64,000 nt of DNA from Pseudomonas iranensis (GTDB lineage: Bacteria; Pseudomonadota; Gammaproteobacteria; Pseudomonadales; Pseudomonadaceae): NCBI RefSeq assembly GCF_014268585.2, contig NZ_CP077092.1:2108001-2172000 (forward strand), read 5' to 3'. The notes beneath the pieces are model-generated. The model saw nothing but the letters and a program-made list of their open reading frames with translations, did no database searches and had not been told where the DNA came from. Made by a program: the position numbers and the translations under genes. Positions 17,201 through 25,588 of the stretch are shown piece after piece; the stretch's first letter is position 1; each line of letters opens with the position of its first letter.

Positions 17201-19056
17201 TAATCGACCGCCACCAGTTGCGCGCGGTCATAGCGCAACAGCAGCGCGCGCCCGGCGCCGTTGTCCAGACGCTGTATGCGGTCGGAGCGATCGCGTTGCA
17301 GGGTCAGACGATTACCGTAGACATCGCTGATCGCGGTCAGTCGGCCGGCGCGAAAGTGATAGAACCGTGCGCTGTCACCGGCCAGGGCGAGGATCAGTTC
17401 TTCCGGCTCATCGCCGAGAAAGATCGCCGCCCGCGACAGGCTGTTGTGAATCGCTGGGCGCGTGACGTTGGGCAGGGGAAAGCGGGTGCGGCGGTTTTCG
17501 TGGTCGATCCAGATCACGCCATCGCCGTCGAAGGACAGGCGATGCGCGAGCGTATGGCTCCAGCCGAACCCCAGGCCGATGTCGATCTCGACCGCGCTGC
17601 TGCGGTACAAGCGGGTGAATTCGAAGGGCAACACGCCATCGAGCACGGCGTCGGTCAGGGTCAGCAGTTCTTCGCCGGTGACCATCGACACCGGGCAGCC
17701 GTTTTTGCAGGTATTGGGGACGCAGTCGGCGGCATCGCCGTTGGGGTTCTTTGCTTGGTCGGGGACGTCGTCGTGGGGCTCGTGGCGCTCAAGCCGTGCC
17801 ATGCCTTGGGATTTTTCCCGCGCGAGTGGTGCCGGATTCGGCACGCTCAATACCACCGCGTCGGCCTGGCGAATGTTCAGCGGAATCGACGGCGTCGGCT
17901 TCAGCTCAACCTCGCGCGCATGAAACATCAGCGGCTTCAGTGTGCTGGCGTGCTGCGTGAGTTCCGGCGTTGAGGTCAGTTCCGCCAAGCGTAAAGCAGA
18001 AGCTGCCAGCCACTCCCGCGCCCGTGGCGACTTGACTTTCGCCAGGACATTGCTGCTCAAACGCAGCGATACGCCGGCACCGCCCGCCACGCGCATCAAC
18101 AGGAAGCTGATCAGCAACTCGGTGCGAACTTCGGCCACCACCTCGGCGAGGTATTGCGGCGGCAGCATCTTCAGCCAACTGGTGAACGCGGCCAGATGAA
18201 TGAACAGCAACGGCTCGTCGCTGAGCATCAACAAGGCGTTGGCGATCGCTTCGTTTGAAGCGGCAAGCAGCGCCTCGAGTTCGACTTCGCTCAGATATTC
18301 GAGGAGCTTTGCGCTGTGCTCCTGCAGGTCGGCGAGGAGGGCAAACAGCTGTTGAATGTCATCCCAGACGCCATTCAGGGCTTTTTCCAGACCGCGCCAA
18401 TCGGCCCGTTGCAACTGCCCGTAACGATCAAGAAAACCGGCGCTGGAAAACTCCGTCCATTGCGGTTGGAAGCCTGTCCATTCGCTGCGCAGCCAACCTT
18501 CAAGACCGGCAATCACGCCTTCATATGAGGCATACAGGGTGCGGACATGGTCGGTAGAAACATCGGGAAAGAAGGTGACGCGATAGCGCTGGCCGCGCAT
18601 GCAATCGGTCACCTCGAGGATCCCGCTCGGGCCAATGGTGTAGCGCTTTGGTTCGCCGAAGGTCTGTACGCCGTCGACGTCGCTGAGTAGCGGTTCGAGG
18701 GTCACCGGGGTGTCGCCGATCGGCACGAAACGCGCGGTTTCGAACAGATGCACCAGGGTCAGCGGCCCGTTGGCCGAACACATGACCACCGATGAACTGA
18801 CAGGTGCGCGCGAGGTGATCGGCGCGCTCAGTTGTACGTCATTGCCAACCTTGAACACCTGCTCGATGTCCAGCGCGGTCCCGGTCCAGAACTGCTCGGC
18901 CCAGGCGTCGTAGTTATTCAGGCACAGGCGGAACTCATCGATCAGCGCTTCGAAATCGGGCTGCTGGGGATTCAGGGCGGCCACAACCAGCAGTCCGATG
19001 CTGTTGTTCAGGGCCAGGAGCTGATCGGGTTGAAACATTCGCAGTCGCTCGCGCAT
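14260..19056 (-). CDS. Rhs-family polymorphic toxin with ParB/sulfiredoxin-like C-terminal domain
   Basis: This 1598-residue protein has three parts. An N-terminal region of about 440 residues has no PAAR motif or signal peptide. A long YD-repeat shell (about 480-1430) begins after NTCKNGCPVSMVTGEE and ends with the Rhs core hallmark YDPRLGRYLTPDP. A variable tip follows the WVDPLGL cleavage-type motif near residue 1455. The ~145-residue tip contains SVEPIDVIEHDG then LYILDGHHRAAAA, the signature of ParB/sulfiredoxin-fold domains that act as nuclease toxins in some polymorphic systems. The tip is AT-rich, unlike the shell. No VgrG, PAAR or chaperone gene is nearby, so the delivery route is unclear. 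ATG 19056 and the ATG seven codons on (19038) are both possible starts. Confidence 0.85.
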   Translation of the reverse strand: MRERLRMFQPDQLLALNNSIGLLVVAALNPQQPDFEALIDEFRLCLNNYDAWAEQFWTGTALDIEQVFKVGNDVQLSAPITSRAPVSSSVVMCSANGPLTLVHLFETARFVPIGDTPVTLEPLLSDVDGVQTFGEPKRYTIGPSGILEVTDCMRGQRYRVTFFPDVSTDHVRTLYASYEGVIAGLEGWLRSEWTGFQPQWTEFSSAGFLDRYGQLQRADWRGLEKALNGVWDDIQQLFALLADLQEHSAKLLEYLSEVELEALLAASNEAIANALLMLSDEPLLFIHLAAFTSWLKMLPPQYLAEVVAEVRTELLISFLLMRVAGGAGVSLRLSSNVLAKVKSPRAREWLAASALRLAELTSTPELTQHASTLKPLMFHAREVELKPTPSIPLNIRQADAVVLSVPNPAPLAREKSQGMARLERHEPHDDVPDQAKNPNGDAADCVPNTCKNGCPVSMVTGEELLTLTDAVLDGVLPFEFTRLYRSSAVEIDIGLGFGWSHTLAHRLSFDGDGVIWIDHENRRTRFPLPNVTRPAIHNSLSRAAIFLGDEPEELILALAGDSARFYHFRAGRLTAISDVYGNRLTLQRDRSDRIQRLDNGAGRALLLRYDRAQLVAVDYQVFVQGEWTTEQNLATYSFDARQRLLVATNAVGDSERYDYDDHHVILQRQLTGGASFFWEWQREGKAARCVRHWASFSQMNTRYVWNDDDASVTVHYVDGTEEVYVHDERARLVRQVAADGGEQLKAYDQQGRLIAEQDALGAVTEYRYDELGRLIALIPPDDAPTSYEYRNGFLYKRCRGDAVWIYRRNAEGAVTEAVDPDGQVTHYYYNLRGQLLSLRYPDSSRHRWVWNELGQLIEETLPDGGVRRFSYDALGRRITTQDEFGVVSRQQWDAAGRLILTTSPTGSTRAYSYGAYGQITAERDELGRITRYEYDDDLHLVSRRINPDGTRVQYRYDHARLLLTEIENESGEKYRLDYTPTGLIRQEIGFDGRRTAYAYDPNGHLLEKTEFGEQGLSLVTRYERDKAGRLLVKTLPDGIKVRYDYDRLGRLVAVDDGQNHPLAFEYDRQDRLITEHQGWGTLRYAYDACGQLKRLRLPDNSKLDYHYAKGGALSAIDLNGTPLTRHVYQSGREQQRQQGLLLSEYSYDDQGRLLAHAVGHRHASLYRRDYAYSANGNLEHIADSRHGQRTYGYDALDRLIRVRHSRDELPESFAHDPAGNLLMQDRPGPAQIKGNRLLMQGDRHYDYDAFGNLIRERRGHGQTLVTEYRYDCQHRLIGLTRPDGQTATYQYDAFGRRIRKTVDGAVTEFFWQGEHLVAESSATQYRSFLYEPGTFRPLAMLDGKGPKKACPFYYQLDHLGTPQELTDYSGEIVWSAQYDAYGKVAAVTLAGEDYLDQPLRFQGQYFDVESGLHYNRHRYYDPRLGRYLTPDPVKLAGGLNQYQYVPNPTGWVDPLGLTSNCPPPKKPGCEVPGASDGVKVDEGEPDLPAIAHDIDPQTLKRVHTIEGKTSTKTVEDYKSQMRNGYDSVEPIDVIEHDGNLYILDGHHRAAAARQTSTNVTIRLITDLIKYDRTLNSIEDVLESANNVGLDRLEHRRRR

Positions 19057-19274
19057 ATGAAGAAACGGGAGCGCGGACTTTGCGGGGGATCAAAAAGGAA
19101 AGAAGTCGGGGAAGTAGGCAGTGTCTGTAGGAGTTTTCGCTAAATGCGAAAAGGCGTCGATGGCATTGCCCGTTGCTCAATGTCCACCGGCCTCGCTATG
19201 CTGCTGAACCCATTAATCAGATCCGCGTTGCGGCACGTAGCCTGTCGCCCGGGATGTCTTTGTTAACGGATCCG

Positions 19275-19973
19275 ATGATGAATGCACCGCTGAAGACGTT
19301 CGGCCCGATCAAGGCCGTGATTTTCGATATGGACGGTTTGCTGCTCGACACCGAGGGCATTTACACCGAGGTCACCTCGCTGATTGCCGGGCGCTACGGG
19401 AAAACCTTCGACTGGAGCGTCAAGCAGAACATCATTGGTCGCGGTGCCAATGATCTGGCCAACTACGTGGTGCAGGCGCTGGAGTTACCGATCACTCCGG
19501 AAGAATTTCTGCAGATCCGCGAGCCGCTGATGCGCGAGCGTTTCCCCATAGCGCAGGCGATGCCGGGGGCCGAAGCGCTGGTGCGTCACCTCAAGGCGCA
19601 CAACATCCCGATCGCGGTGGGCACCAGTTCGTCGCGCCAGTCGTTCGGGCAGAAAACCACTTTGCATCGCGACTGGTTTGCGCTGTTCGATTTCATCGTC
19701 ACGGCGGACGATCCGGAAGTCGGCGCGGCCAAACCGGCGCCGGATATTTTCCTCACCGCTGCCAGGCGTTTGGGCGTCGCGCCCGGGGATTGTCTGGTGT
19801 TCGAGGATTCGCCCTTCGGCGTCACCGCCGCGAAAGCGGCAGGCATGACCGCAATCGCCATCCCCGACGCGGCGATGGCCGATGAGAAATATGCTCACGC
19901 TGACGGCATTATTCGTTCGCTGAAAGCATTTATGCCCAGCGCCTTTGGCTTGCCGACGCTGGAGCTGGCTTGA
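19275..19973 (+). CDS. HAD-superfamily sugar-phosphatase-like hydrolase
   Basis: This HAD subfamily IA hydrolase (232 residues from ATG 19275) has motif I FDMDGLLLDTE, motif II VGTSSSR, the motif III lysine in AAKPAPDIF and motif IV VFEDSPFGVTAAKAAGM. The helical cap lies between motifs I and II. Relatives (GS1/YniC-like) dephosphorylate small sugar or nucleoside phosphates, but the substrate cannot be read here. In-frame starts further upstream exist (ATG 19254, or 19173), and none has a convincing ribosome site. It is divergent from rhs and ends at a strong terminator. Confidence 0.82.
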   Translation: MMNAPLKTFGPIKAVIFDMDGLLLDTEGIYTEVTSLIAGRYGKTFDWSVKQNIIGRGANDLANYVVQALELPITPEEFLQIREPLMRERFPIAQAMPGAEALVRHLKAHNIPIAVGTSSSRQSFGQKTTLHRDWFALFDFIVTADDPEVGAAKPAPDIFLTAARRLGVAPGDCLVFEDSPFGVTAAKAAGMTAIAIPDAAMADEKYAHADGIIRSLKAFMPSAFGLPTLELA

Positions 19974-19984
19974 CCGTTCACGCG

Positions 19985-20024
19985 AAAACGCCGCCCTTGC
20001 TATAAAGAAGGGCGGCGTTTTTTC
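19985..20024. terminator. Bidirectional terminator between HAD and SDR genes
   Basis: A 14-bp perfect stem (AAAACGCCGCCCTT and its complement) with a 9-base loop and T-rich flanks serves the convergent genes. Confidence 0.93.
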
Positions 20025-20035
20025 TTGCCGGTCTG

Positions 20036-20782
20036 TCAGGCGCCGAAACCACCGTCGATGGTCAGGCTGGCACCGGTGATGTAACCGGCTTCCGGCCCGG
20101 CCAGGTAGGCGACGAAGCTGGCGATTTCTTCGGCGGTGCCGTAACGACCGACGGCCATCAGCGGGATCAGGCTGTCGGCGAATTCGCCGTGGGCCGGGTT
20201 CATGTCGGTGTCGACCGGGCCAGGTTGCACGTTGTTGATGGTGATGCCCCGTGGGCCGAGATCGCGGGCCAGGCCTTTGGTCAGGCCGACCAGTGCCGAT
20301 TTGCTCATCGCGTACACGCCGCCACCGCCGAAGGGCATGCGGTCGGCGTTGGTGCTGCCGATGTTGATGATCCGCGAGCCTTCGCCCATGTGTTTCGCCG
20401 CTTCCTGCGAAGCAATGAACACGCTGCGCACGTTGATGGCCAAAGTCTGATCGAAGTCTTCCAGTTTGAAATCTTCCAGCGGCGCGATGGCCAGTACGCC
20501 GGCGTTGTTGACCAGAATGTCCAGCCGGCCAAACGCTTCGACGGTGGCGCTGACGGCGTGGCGAATCGCGCTGGCATCGGCGCTGTCAGCCTTGATCGCC
20601 AAGGCTTTGCCGCCGTTGCCGGTGATGCTGTTCTGCAGTTCTTCGGCTTTGGCGGCGGAGCTGACGTAAGTGAAAGCGACGGCGGCGCCTTCAGCGGCCA
20701 GGCGTTTGACGATGGCTGCGCCGATGCCGCGCGAACCGCCTTGAATCAGAGCGACTTTGCCGCTGAGGTGTTGAGTGGTCAT
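20036..20782 (-). CDS. SDR-family oxidoreductase, BdcA-like
   Basis: This 248-residue short-chain dehydrogenase has the nucleotide-binding GGSRGIGAA motif near residue 13, NNAG, the catalytic YAMSK and the substrate-loop NNVQPGPVDTDMNPAHG. The last resembles E. coli BdcA, a protein tied to biofilm dispersal and c-di-GMP. The start is ATG 20782 with a GGAG site. The additional upstream codons lie in the divergent promoter region. It is transcribed opposite to a LysR regulator and is the regulator's likely target. The enzymatic substrate is unknown. Confidence 0.82.
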   Translation of the reverse strand: MTTQHLSGKVALIQGGSRGIGAAIVKRLAAEGAAVAFTYVSSAAKAEELQNSITGNGGKALAIKADSADASAIRHAVSATVEAFGRLDILVNNAGVLAIAPLEDFKLEDFDQTLAINVRSVFIASQEAAKHMGEGSRIINIGSTNADRMPFGGGGVYAMSKSALVGLTKGLARDLGPRGITINNVQPGPVDTDMNPAHGEFADSLIPLMAVGRYGTAEEIASFVAYLAGPEAGYITGASLTIDGGFGA

Positions 20783-20907
20783 GTTCGATCTCCAAGTGTT
20801 CAAGGCGGAATGCCTTGGTGTTGGTGCCGAGTATCGGCGTGGCATCGACAACCGGGTAGACCATGATTGCTATAGTCTGTGTAAACCAGAAGTTTATAGT
20901 GGCGACC
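20783..20907. promoter_or_regulatory. Divergent SDR/LysR promoter region
   Basis: This 125-bp region has a T-N11-A-rich imperfect dyad (CTATAG at 20871-20876 against TTATAG about 20 bases on) just before the lysR start, a typical LysR-type binding arrangement. Confidence 0.4.
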
Positions 20908-21831
20908 ATGGAAACATTCAGCAGTATCGAATGCTTTGTGCGCAGCGCCGAAGTCGGCAGCTTTGCCGAAGCCGCGCGACGCTTGAGCCTGACCCCGGCG
21001 GCGGTCGGCAAGAGCGTGGCGAAACTGGAGGCGCGGCTTGGCGTGCGGCTGTTCCAGCGTAGTACACGCAGCCTGACCCTGACCGAAGCGGGGCAGCTGT
21101 TTTTGAGTGAAGTCAGCGCCAGCCTGACCACCATCCAGAATGCCGTGGCCAATCTGGCCAGTGCCGGCGGGCAACCGGCTGGCACGCTGAAAGTCAGCAT
21201 GGGTACGGTGTTCGGCCGTCTGTATATCGTGCCGCTGCTCGGTGAGTTTCTGCAGCGTTATCCAGCGATCAACCCGGACTGGCATTTCGATAACCGTCAG
21301 GTCGACCTGATCGGGCAGGGCTTCGACGCGGCGATTGGTGGCGGCTTTGAACTGCCACAAGGCGTGGTTGCGCGCAAGCTGACGCCGGCACATCGAGTGT
21401 TGGTGGCATCGGAGGACTATCTGCAAAAACATGCGCCGATCAGCCACCCCGATGACCTCAGGCAACACGACGGCATTCTGATTCGCTCACCGCAGACCGG
21501 GCGCGTGCGTTCCTGGCAACTGACTCACCGCGATCAGCAACACAGTCCGCTGACGTTGCGGGCGCGGATGACCATGAGTGATTCCGAGGCTGCCTGTGCA
21601 ACGGCGATGCAAGGTTTGGGCATTGCGCTGGTGAGCATGCCGTTTGCGGTCGCGTATCTCCAGGCAGGGACGTTGCAGCGGGTGCTGCCGGACTGGTTTG
21701 TCGATGACGGCAACATTTCGATTTATTACGCCGAGCACAAATTATTGCCGGGGAAGACCCGGGCGTTTGTGGATTTCGTGATTGAACAGTTTGCTGAGCA
21801 GGGACTGGGGCGGCGGTTTAGTGCCATCTAA
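20908..21831 (+). CDS. LysR-family transcriptional regulator
   Basis: This 307-residue regulator has an N-terminal winged helix-turn-helix (SFAEAARRLSLTPAAVGKSVAKLEARLGVRLFQRSTRSLTLTEAG, residues about 15-60) and a C-terminal effector-binding domain of normal length. The start is ATG 20908 (METFSSIECF). The sixteen codons upstream lack a ribosome site. It is divergent from the BdcA-like SDR gene, which it probably controls, and by family habit it represses itself. It belongs to the large CrgA/DsdA-type LysR subgroup. The inducer is unknown. Confidence 0.88.
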   Translation: METFSSIECFVRSAEVGSFAEAARRLSLTPAAVGKSVAKLEARLGVRLFQRSTRSLTLTEAGQLFLSEVSASLTTIQNAVANLASAGGQPAGTLKVSMGTVFGRLYIVPLLGEFLQRYPAINPDWHFDNRQVDLIGQGFDAAIGGGFELPQGVVARKLTPAHRVLVASEDYLQKHAPISHPDDLRQHDGILIRSPQTGRVRSWQLTHRDQQHSPLTLRARMTMSDSEAACATAMQGLGIALVSMPFAVAYLQAGTLQRVLPDWFVDDGNISIYYAEHKLLPGKTRAFVDFVIEQFAEQGLGRRFSAI

Positions 21832-21857
21832 GTAAGGCTTGGGACCGAGTCGTTTGC

Positions 21858-21925
21858 ATTCGCGAGCAGGCTCGCTCCCACAGGGAGACGCGGTGCAAAT
21901 GTAGGAGCGAGCCTGCTCGCGAAAA
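21858..21925. repeat. REPIN: inverted REP pair
   Basis: Two REP palindromes face each other: 21859-21882 reverse and 21901-21924 forward. They are separated by about 18 bases between lysR and the racemase gene. Confidence 0.9.
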
Positions 21926-21951
21926 GGGCAACTCGGTTTCGAATGGATAAC

Positions 21952-22680
21952 TCAGCGAGCAAACCGCCCCGGCCAGCCAACAATATTCTTCGGCCGTGGC
22001 GTCGCATAAGTGCGCACCTTCGACGTCGATAACTTCAAGCGCACCAGCGATTCGGCAATTGTCACCGCCGCTGTCACGCCATCCACCACCGGCACGCCGG
22101 TGCGCCGACGGATCTGTTCATCCAGCCCGGCCATGCCGCCGCAGCCCAGGCAAATCACCTCGGCCTTGTCCTGGGTCACCGCCAGTTCGGCCTGCTGCAC
22201 GATCGCTTCCAGTGCGCGCTGCGGTTCGTGTTCCAGCTCCAGAACCGCCAGACCGCTGGCGCGCACCGAGGCACAGCGATCCCACAGGCCGGACAATTTC
22301 AGCCGATCCTCGATCAGCGGCACGGTGCGATCCAGCGTGGTCACCACCGAGTAGGCATGGCCGAGAAACATCGCGGTGCTGGCCGCCGCATCGGTGATGT
22401 CCACCACCGGCACGTTGAGCAATTCCTGCAAGCCTTCGCGGCCATGTTCGCCGTAGCCGGCCTGAATCACGGCGTCGAAGGGTTGGTCGTAAGCCATCAC
22501 CCGATCCATAACGGCGATGGCGGCCAGGTAACTTTCGAAATTGCCTTCAATCGATTCGGCGCCGAAGTACGGGGTCAGGCCGACGATTTCGGTACCGGGT
22601 GAAGCGACGGCCTGCGCCGAGCGGGCGATGGCGTCGGTGATGGATTCGGTGGTGTTGACGTTGACCACGAGAATACGCAT
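21952..22680 (-). CDS. Asp/Glu/hydantoin racemase family protein (hydantoin or allantoin racemase)
   Basis: This 242-residue two-domain racemase has the start MRILVVNVNTTESITDAI and two symmetry-related cysteine/glycine regions, IQAGYGEHG (first site without Cys) and ICLGCGGMAGL (with the catalytic Cys). Only the second site carries the usual cysteine; the first reads AGYGEHG. Relatives racemise hydantoins or allantoin so that a stereospecific hydrolase can act. It follows a NCS1 permease on the same strand by about 54 bases, which supports a heterocycle-nitrogen scavenging operon. Confidence 0.82.
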   Translation of the reverse strand: MRILVVNVNTTESITDAIARSAQAVASPGTEIVGLTPYFGAESIEGNFESYLAAIAVMDRVMAYDQPFDAVIQAGYGEHGREGLQELLNVPVVDITDAAASTAMFLGHAYSVVTTLDRTVPLIEDRLKLSGLWDRCASVRASGLAVLELEHEPQRALEAIVQQAELAVTQDKAEVICLGCGGMAGLDEQIRRRTGVPVVDGVTAAVTIAESLVRLKLSTSKVRTYATPRPKNIVGWPGRFAR

Positions 22681-22734
22681 GGAAAATCCTTATTGCGGGC
22701 AGTGGTGCGGCCCGAAAACCGGGCCGCGAAGGGA

Positions 22735-24273
22735 TCAGTGGCTGACGTTATCCACAGCGATGCATTCGCCGCTGACTTCGGCGTAATGCGTCTGGCGTTT
22801 GGCGATGATCAGGTAAAGCATGCCGGCGATACCGGCACCGATCAGCCAGGAGAACGGCGAAACACTGTGGAAACCAGGTACCAGGGCCAGGACGATGGCG
22901 ATCAGCGCTGCAGGAATAAACGCCGCCACCGCGCGGAAATTGATGCCACGGCTGTAGTAATAAGCGCCGTTGGGATCTTCGCTGTAGAGCTGCGGCACGT
23001 TGATCCGGCCTTTGCGGATCAGCCAGTAGTCGACCATGATCACCCCGTACAGCGGGCCGAGCAGGGCGCCGAGGCCCGACAGGAAATACACGATCACCAG
23101 CGGGCTGTTGTAGAGGTTCCACGGCAGAATCAGTACAGCGATGGTCGCGCTGATCAACCCGGCGCGGCGGAAGGTCAGGTACTTCGGCGCCAGGTTGCTG
23201 AGGACGAACGCCGGGGCGACGAAGTTGGCCATGATGTTCACCGCGACGGTGACGATCAGAAAAGCCAGGCAGCCGAGCACCAGAAAGAATGTGTTGGGGA
23301 TCGAGGCGATGATTTCGGTCGGGCTTTCGATGATCCGCCCGTTGATCTGGAACTGCGCGCCACAGAGCAGCACGGTAATCGCGGCGAATACCAGAATATT
23401 CACCGGCAAACCCCAGAAATTTCCCACCTTGATGGTTTTGCGGCACGGCGAAGAACGGGCGAAATCGCAGAAGTTGAGGATCAGCGTGCCGTAGATCGCC
23501 AGCCACAACGCGCCGCCGGCGAAGATGTTGCGCCACATCTCGCCACCGGTCAGCGGCTCGCGGATCGACCAGGCAATGGTCGCGTTGGCCTGGAAGTACA
23601 TCCACCCGGCGAGGGCAGCAACGGTCAGCAGAATCACCGGCCCGGCAAACGCCTCGTAACGGCGCACCATCTCCATGCCGTAGGCGAGGATCGCCAGTTG
23701 CACCAGCCAGATGGCAACGAAGCACACCCAGCCCAGAGTCGACAGGCCGAGAATCGAGTTGTGATCGTATTCGGCAAAGCCCGGATGCACGGCGGTCAGC
23801 AGGACGCGGAATACCACCGAGGCGAGGTACGTCTGAATACCGAACCAGGCGATGGCGATCACCGCCCTGATCAATGCAGGAATTTGCGCACCGTGAATGC
23901 CGAAACTGATCCGGCTGATCACCGGAAAAGGCACCCCGGTTTTCTGCCCCATGTACCCGGACAGGTTCATGAGGAAGTACACCAGCGCCGCGCCAATCCC
24001 CAGCGACAACAGAATCTGCCAGCCGCCCAGGCCCAACGCATACAGGCCGATGGCGAACGAGTAGTTGGCGATGTTGTGCACATCATTCGTCCACAGGGCG
24101 AAGATGCTGTACTGGCCCCAGCGTCGCCCTTCGGCTTTGGTCGGCGCCAGATCGCTGTTGTGCAGGCGCGGGCTTAGTTGCAGCGGCTCGCTCAGCCCGT
24201 CATCGGGCAGCGGTTGATCGAGCGTGGAGGAGGGCAGATTCAGCGCGATGTTATTCGAAAGACTTGTACGCAT
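22735..24273 (-). CDS. NCS1-family permease (allantoin/hydantoin/nucleobase type)
   Basis: This 512-residue transporter has about twelve membrane helices and the NCS1 hallmarks: an N-terminal region ending in WTNDVHNIANYSFAIGLYALGL, GVPFPVISRISFG, and the PLYGVIMVDYWLI segment near helix 10. It should import a purine-breakdown or hydantoin compound with a cation. The start is ATG 24273 with an AGGAG site. A sigma-54-like promoter and a 16-bp palindrome lie about 165-210 bases upstream. The racemase gene follows, so allantoin or a 5-substituted hydantoin is the likeliest substrate. Confidence 0.85.
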   Translation of the reverse strand: MRTSLSNNIALNLPSSTLDQPLPDDGLSEPLQLSPRLHNSDLAPTKAEGRRWGQYSIFALWTNDVHNIANYSFAIGLYALGLGGWQILLSLGIGAALVYFLMNLSGYMGQKTGVPFPVISRISFGIHGAQIPALIRAVIAIAWFGIQTYLASVVFRVLLTAVHPGFAEYDHNSILGLSTLGWVCFVAIWLVQLAILAYGMEMVRRYEAFAGPVILLTVAALAGWMYFQANATIAWSIREPLTGGEMWRNIFAGGALWLAIYGTLILNFCDFARSSPCRKTIKVGNFWGLPVNILVFAAITVLLCGAQFQINGRIIESPTEIIASIPNTFFLVLGCLAFLIVTVAVNIMANFVAPAFVLSNLAPKYLTFRRAGLISATIAVLILPWNLYNSPLVIVYFLSGLGALLGPLYGVIMVDYWLIRKGRINVPQLYSEDPNGAYYYSRGINFRAVAAFIPAALIAIVLALVPGFHSVSPFSWLIGAGIAGMLYLIIAKRQTHYAEVSGECIAVDNVSH

Positions 24274-24437
24274 TCCGGCAGGCTCCTGACGTTCGCCACC
24301 GCGATGACTGTGCATGAGCGCTCAGGCTCGACAAATCTTCGTCGCGGCGGTGAAAACATCACTGGTTACGGGGCATCTGCAGCCTGTACGGGATAGGGCG
24401 CTTCAGGCTTGCGGATCGAAAGTGTGCATGTTTTGCA

Positions 24438-24453
24438 GTTTTGTATACAAAAC
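24438..24453 (-). promoter_or_regulatory. 16-bp palindromic operator upstream of the permease
   Basis: GTTTTGTATACAAAAC is a perfect palindrome. Its core TTGTATACAA fits the GT-AC pattern of FadR-type GntR repressors. Confidence 0.5.
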
Positions 24454-24466
24454 ATGTATGCGATAA

Positions 24467-24482
24467 AGCCAGATTTGTGCCA
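24467..24482 (-). promoter_or_regulatory. Sigma-54-like promoter of the permease-racemase unit
   Basis: Read on the minus strand, TGGCACAAATCTGGCT has GG and GC dinucleotides exactly 10 bases apart. The palindrome at 24438-24453 would lie just downstream of the start point. Confidence 0.5.
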
Positions 24483-24847
24483 GTTGCCAATCTATATGCG
24501 GCAGGGCTCATTTCGAATAGTTATCAATGCGGCATAAGTGGCTGAAAAACAGGCGATATAAATTGATCGATTGGACAGGAATTTTTTTCAGGGGAGGGAA
24601 TTTGCAGAGGGGCAAGCAGATGGGGATTCTGCTGGGGAGTGTAACTTTTTAGGGCGGCAGAACTGAAAGTGCACACATAAATGGCACCGATGGTGACAAC
24701 CTTGTGTACACCTTTTGAGTGCCTGGCACATATCAATGTGGGAGCGAGCCTGCTCGCGAAAGCGGCGGATCAGGCAACTGAAACGTTGACTGGAACTGCG
24801 CTTTCGCGAGCAGGCTCGCTCCCACAGGTCTTTCTATAAATGGGGGA
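24483..24847. other. Gene-free region ending in a REPIN
   Basis: No ORF is convincing. Bases 24483-24735 are AT-richer, with a run of T at 24583-24589 and a loose dyad GTGCACAC / GTGTACAC near 24669-24714. Bases 24738-24826 are an inverted REP pair. Confidence 0.5.
24738..24826. repeat. REPIN: inverted REP pair
   Basis: Forward REP 24738-24760 and reverse REP 24803-24826 are joined by about 42 bases, downstream of cysH. Confidence 0.92.
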
Positions 24848-25588
24848 TCAAACCTTGCTCTTGCTGATGATATTCCCGGCATGCAGTCCGCATTCTTTCT
24901 GCGTGGCTTCTTCCCACCACCAGCGGCCTTCGCGCTCGTGCTGGTTCGGCAGCACCGGGCGGGTGCAGGGTTCGCAGCCGATGCTGATGAAACCGCGCTC
25001 GTGCAGGCTGTTGTACGGCAGTTCGAGCATGCGGATGTAGCCCCAGATCTCCTCGCTGGTCATCTGCGCCAGCGGGTTGAACTTGTACAGGGTGCGTTCC
25101 GGTGTCGAGAAGGCTGTGTCGATTTCCAGCACCGCCACAGCGCTGCGGGTGCCCGGGCTCTGGTCGCGGCGCTGGCCGGTGGCCCAGGCTTTGACGTCGG
25201 ACAGCTTGCGCCGCAGCGGCTCGATCTTGCGGATGCCGCAGCATTCGCCGTGGCCATCTTTATAGAAGCTGAACAGGCCTTTTTCCTTCACGAACGGCTC
25301 GAGTTTCGTGTAGTCCGGCGAGACAATTTCAATATCGATCTGGTAATGCTCGCGCACCTGCTCGATGAAGCGGTAGGTCTCCGGATGCAGGCGGCCGGTG
25401 TCGAGGCTGAACACTTTGACGTTCTTGTTCAGCTTCCACGCCATGTCCACCAGCACCACGTCCTCGGCGCCGCTGAAAGATATCCACAAGTCATCGCCGA
25501 ACTCGGCGAAGGCGAGCTTGAGGATGTCCTGGGCGGATTTGTTGGCATAGGTCGTGGCGAGTTCCACGACGTCGAACGTTGGGCTCAT
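24848..25588 (-). CDS. cysH: Assimilatory adenylyl-sulfate (APS) reductase
   Basis: This 246-residue sulfonucleotide reductase keeps the P-loop-like [12 protein letters not shown], the substrate-binding [11 protein letters not shown], and the four [4Fe-4S] cysteines C116/C117 (ECCGIRK) and C205/C208 (GCEPC). The catalytic cysteine is C233 in KECGLHAG. The iron-sulfur ligands mark the APS-specific form rather than the PAPS form of enteric bacteria. It reduces APS to sulfite with thioredoxin during cysteine synthesis. It is transcribed as a single gene divergent from thrH. Confidence 0.95.
   Translation of the reverse strand: MSPTFDVVELATTYANKSAQDILKLAFAEFGDDLWISFSGAEDVVLVDMAWKLNKNVKVFSLDTGRLHPETYRFIEQVREHYQIDIEIVSPDYTKLEPFVKEKGLFSFYKDGHGECCGIRKIEPLRRKLSDVKAWATGQRRDQSPGTRSAVAVLEIDTAFSTPERTLYKFNPLAQMTSEEIWGYIRMLELPYNSLHERGFISIGCEPCTRPVLPNQHEREGRWWWEEATQKECGLHAGNIISKSKV

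Noticed and set aside
16045..17973. Plus-strand ORF of 642 codons
   Set aside because: It lies opposite the Rhs YD-repeat region and reflects the repeated codon pattern, not a gene.
14806..18913. Tandem repeats or CRISPR-like arrays within the Rhs region
   Set aside because: The periodicity comes from YD-repeat codons, not from identical DNA repeats with unique spacers.
22693..24177. Plus-strand ORF of 494 codons
   Set aside because: It is antisense to the NCS1 permease, has polar low-complexity composition and no ribosome site.
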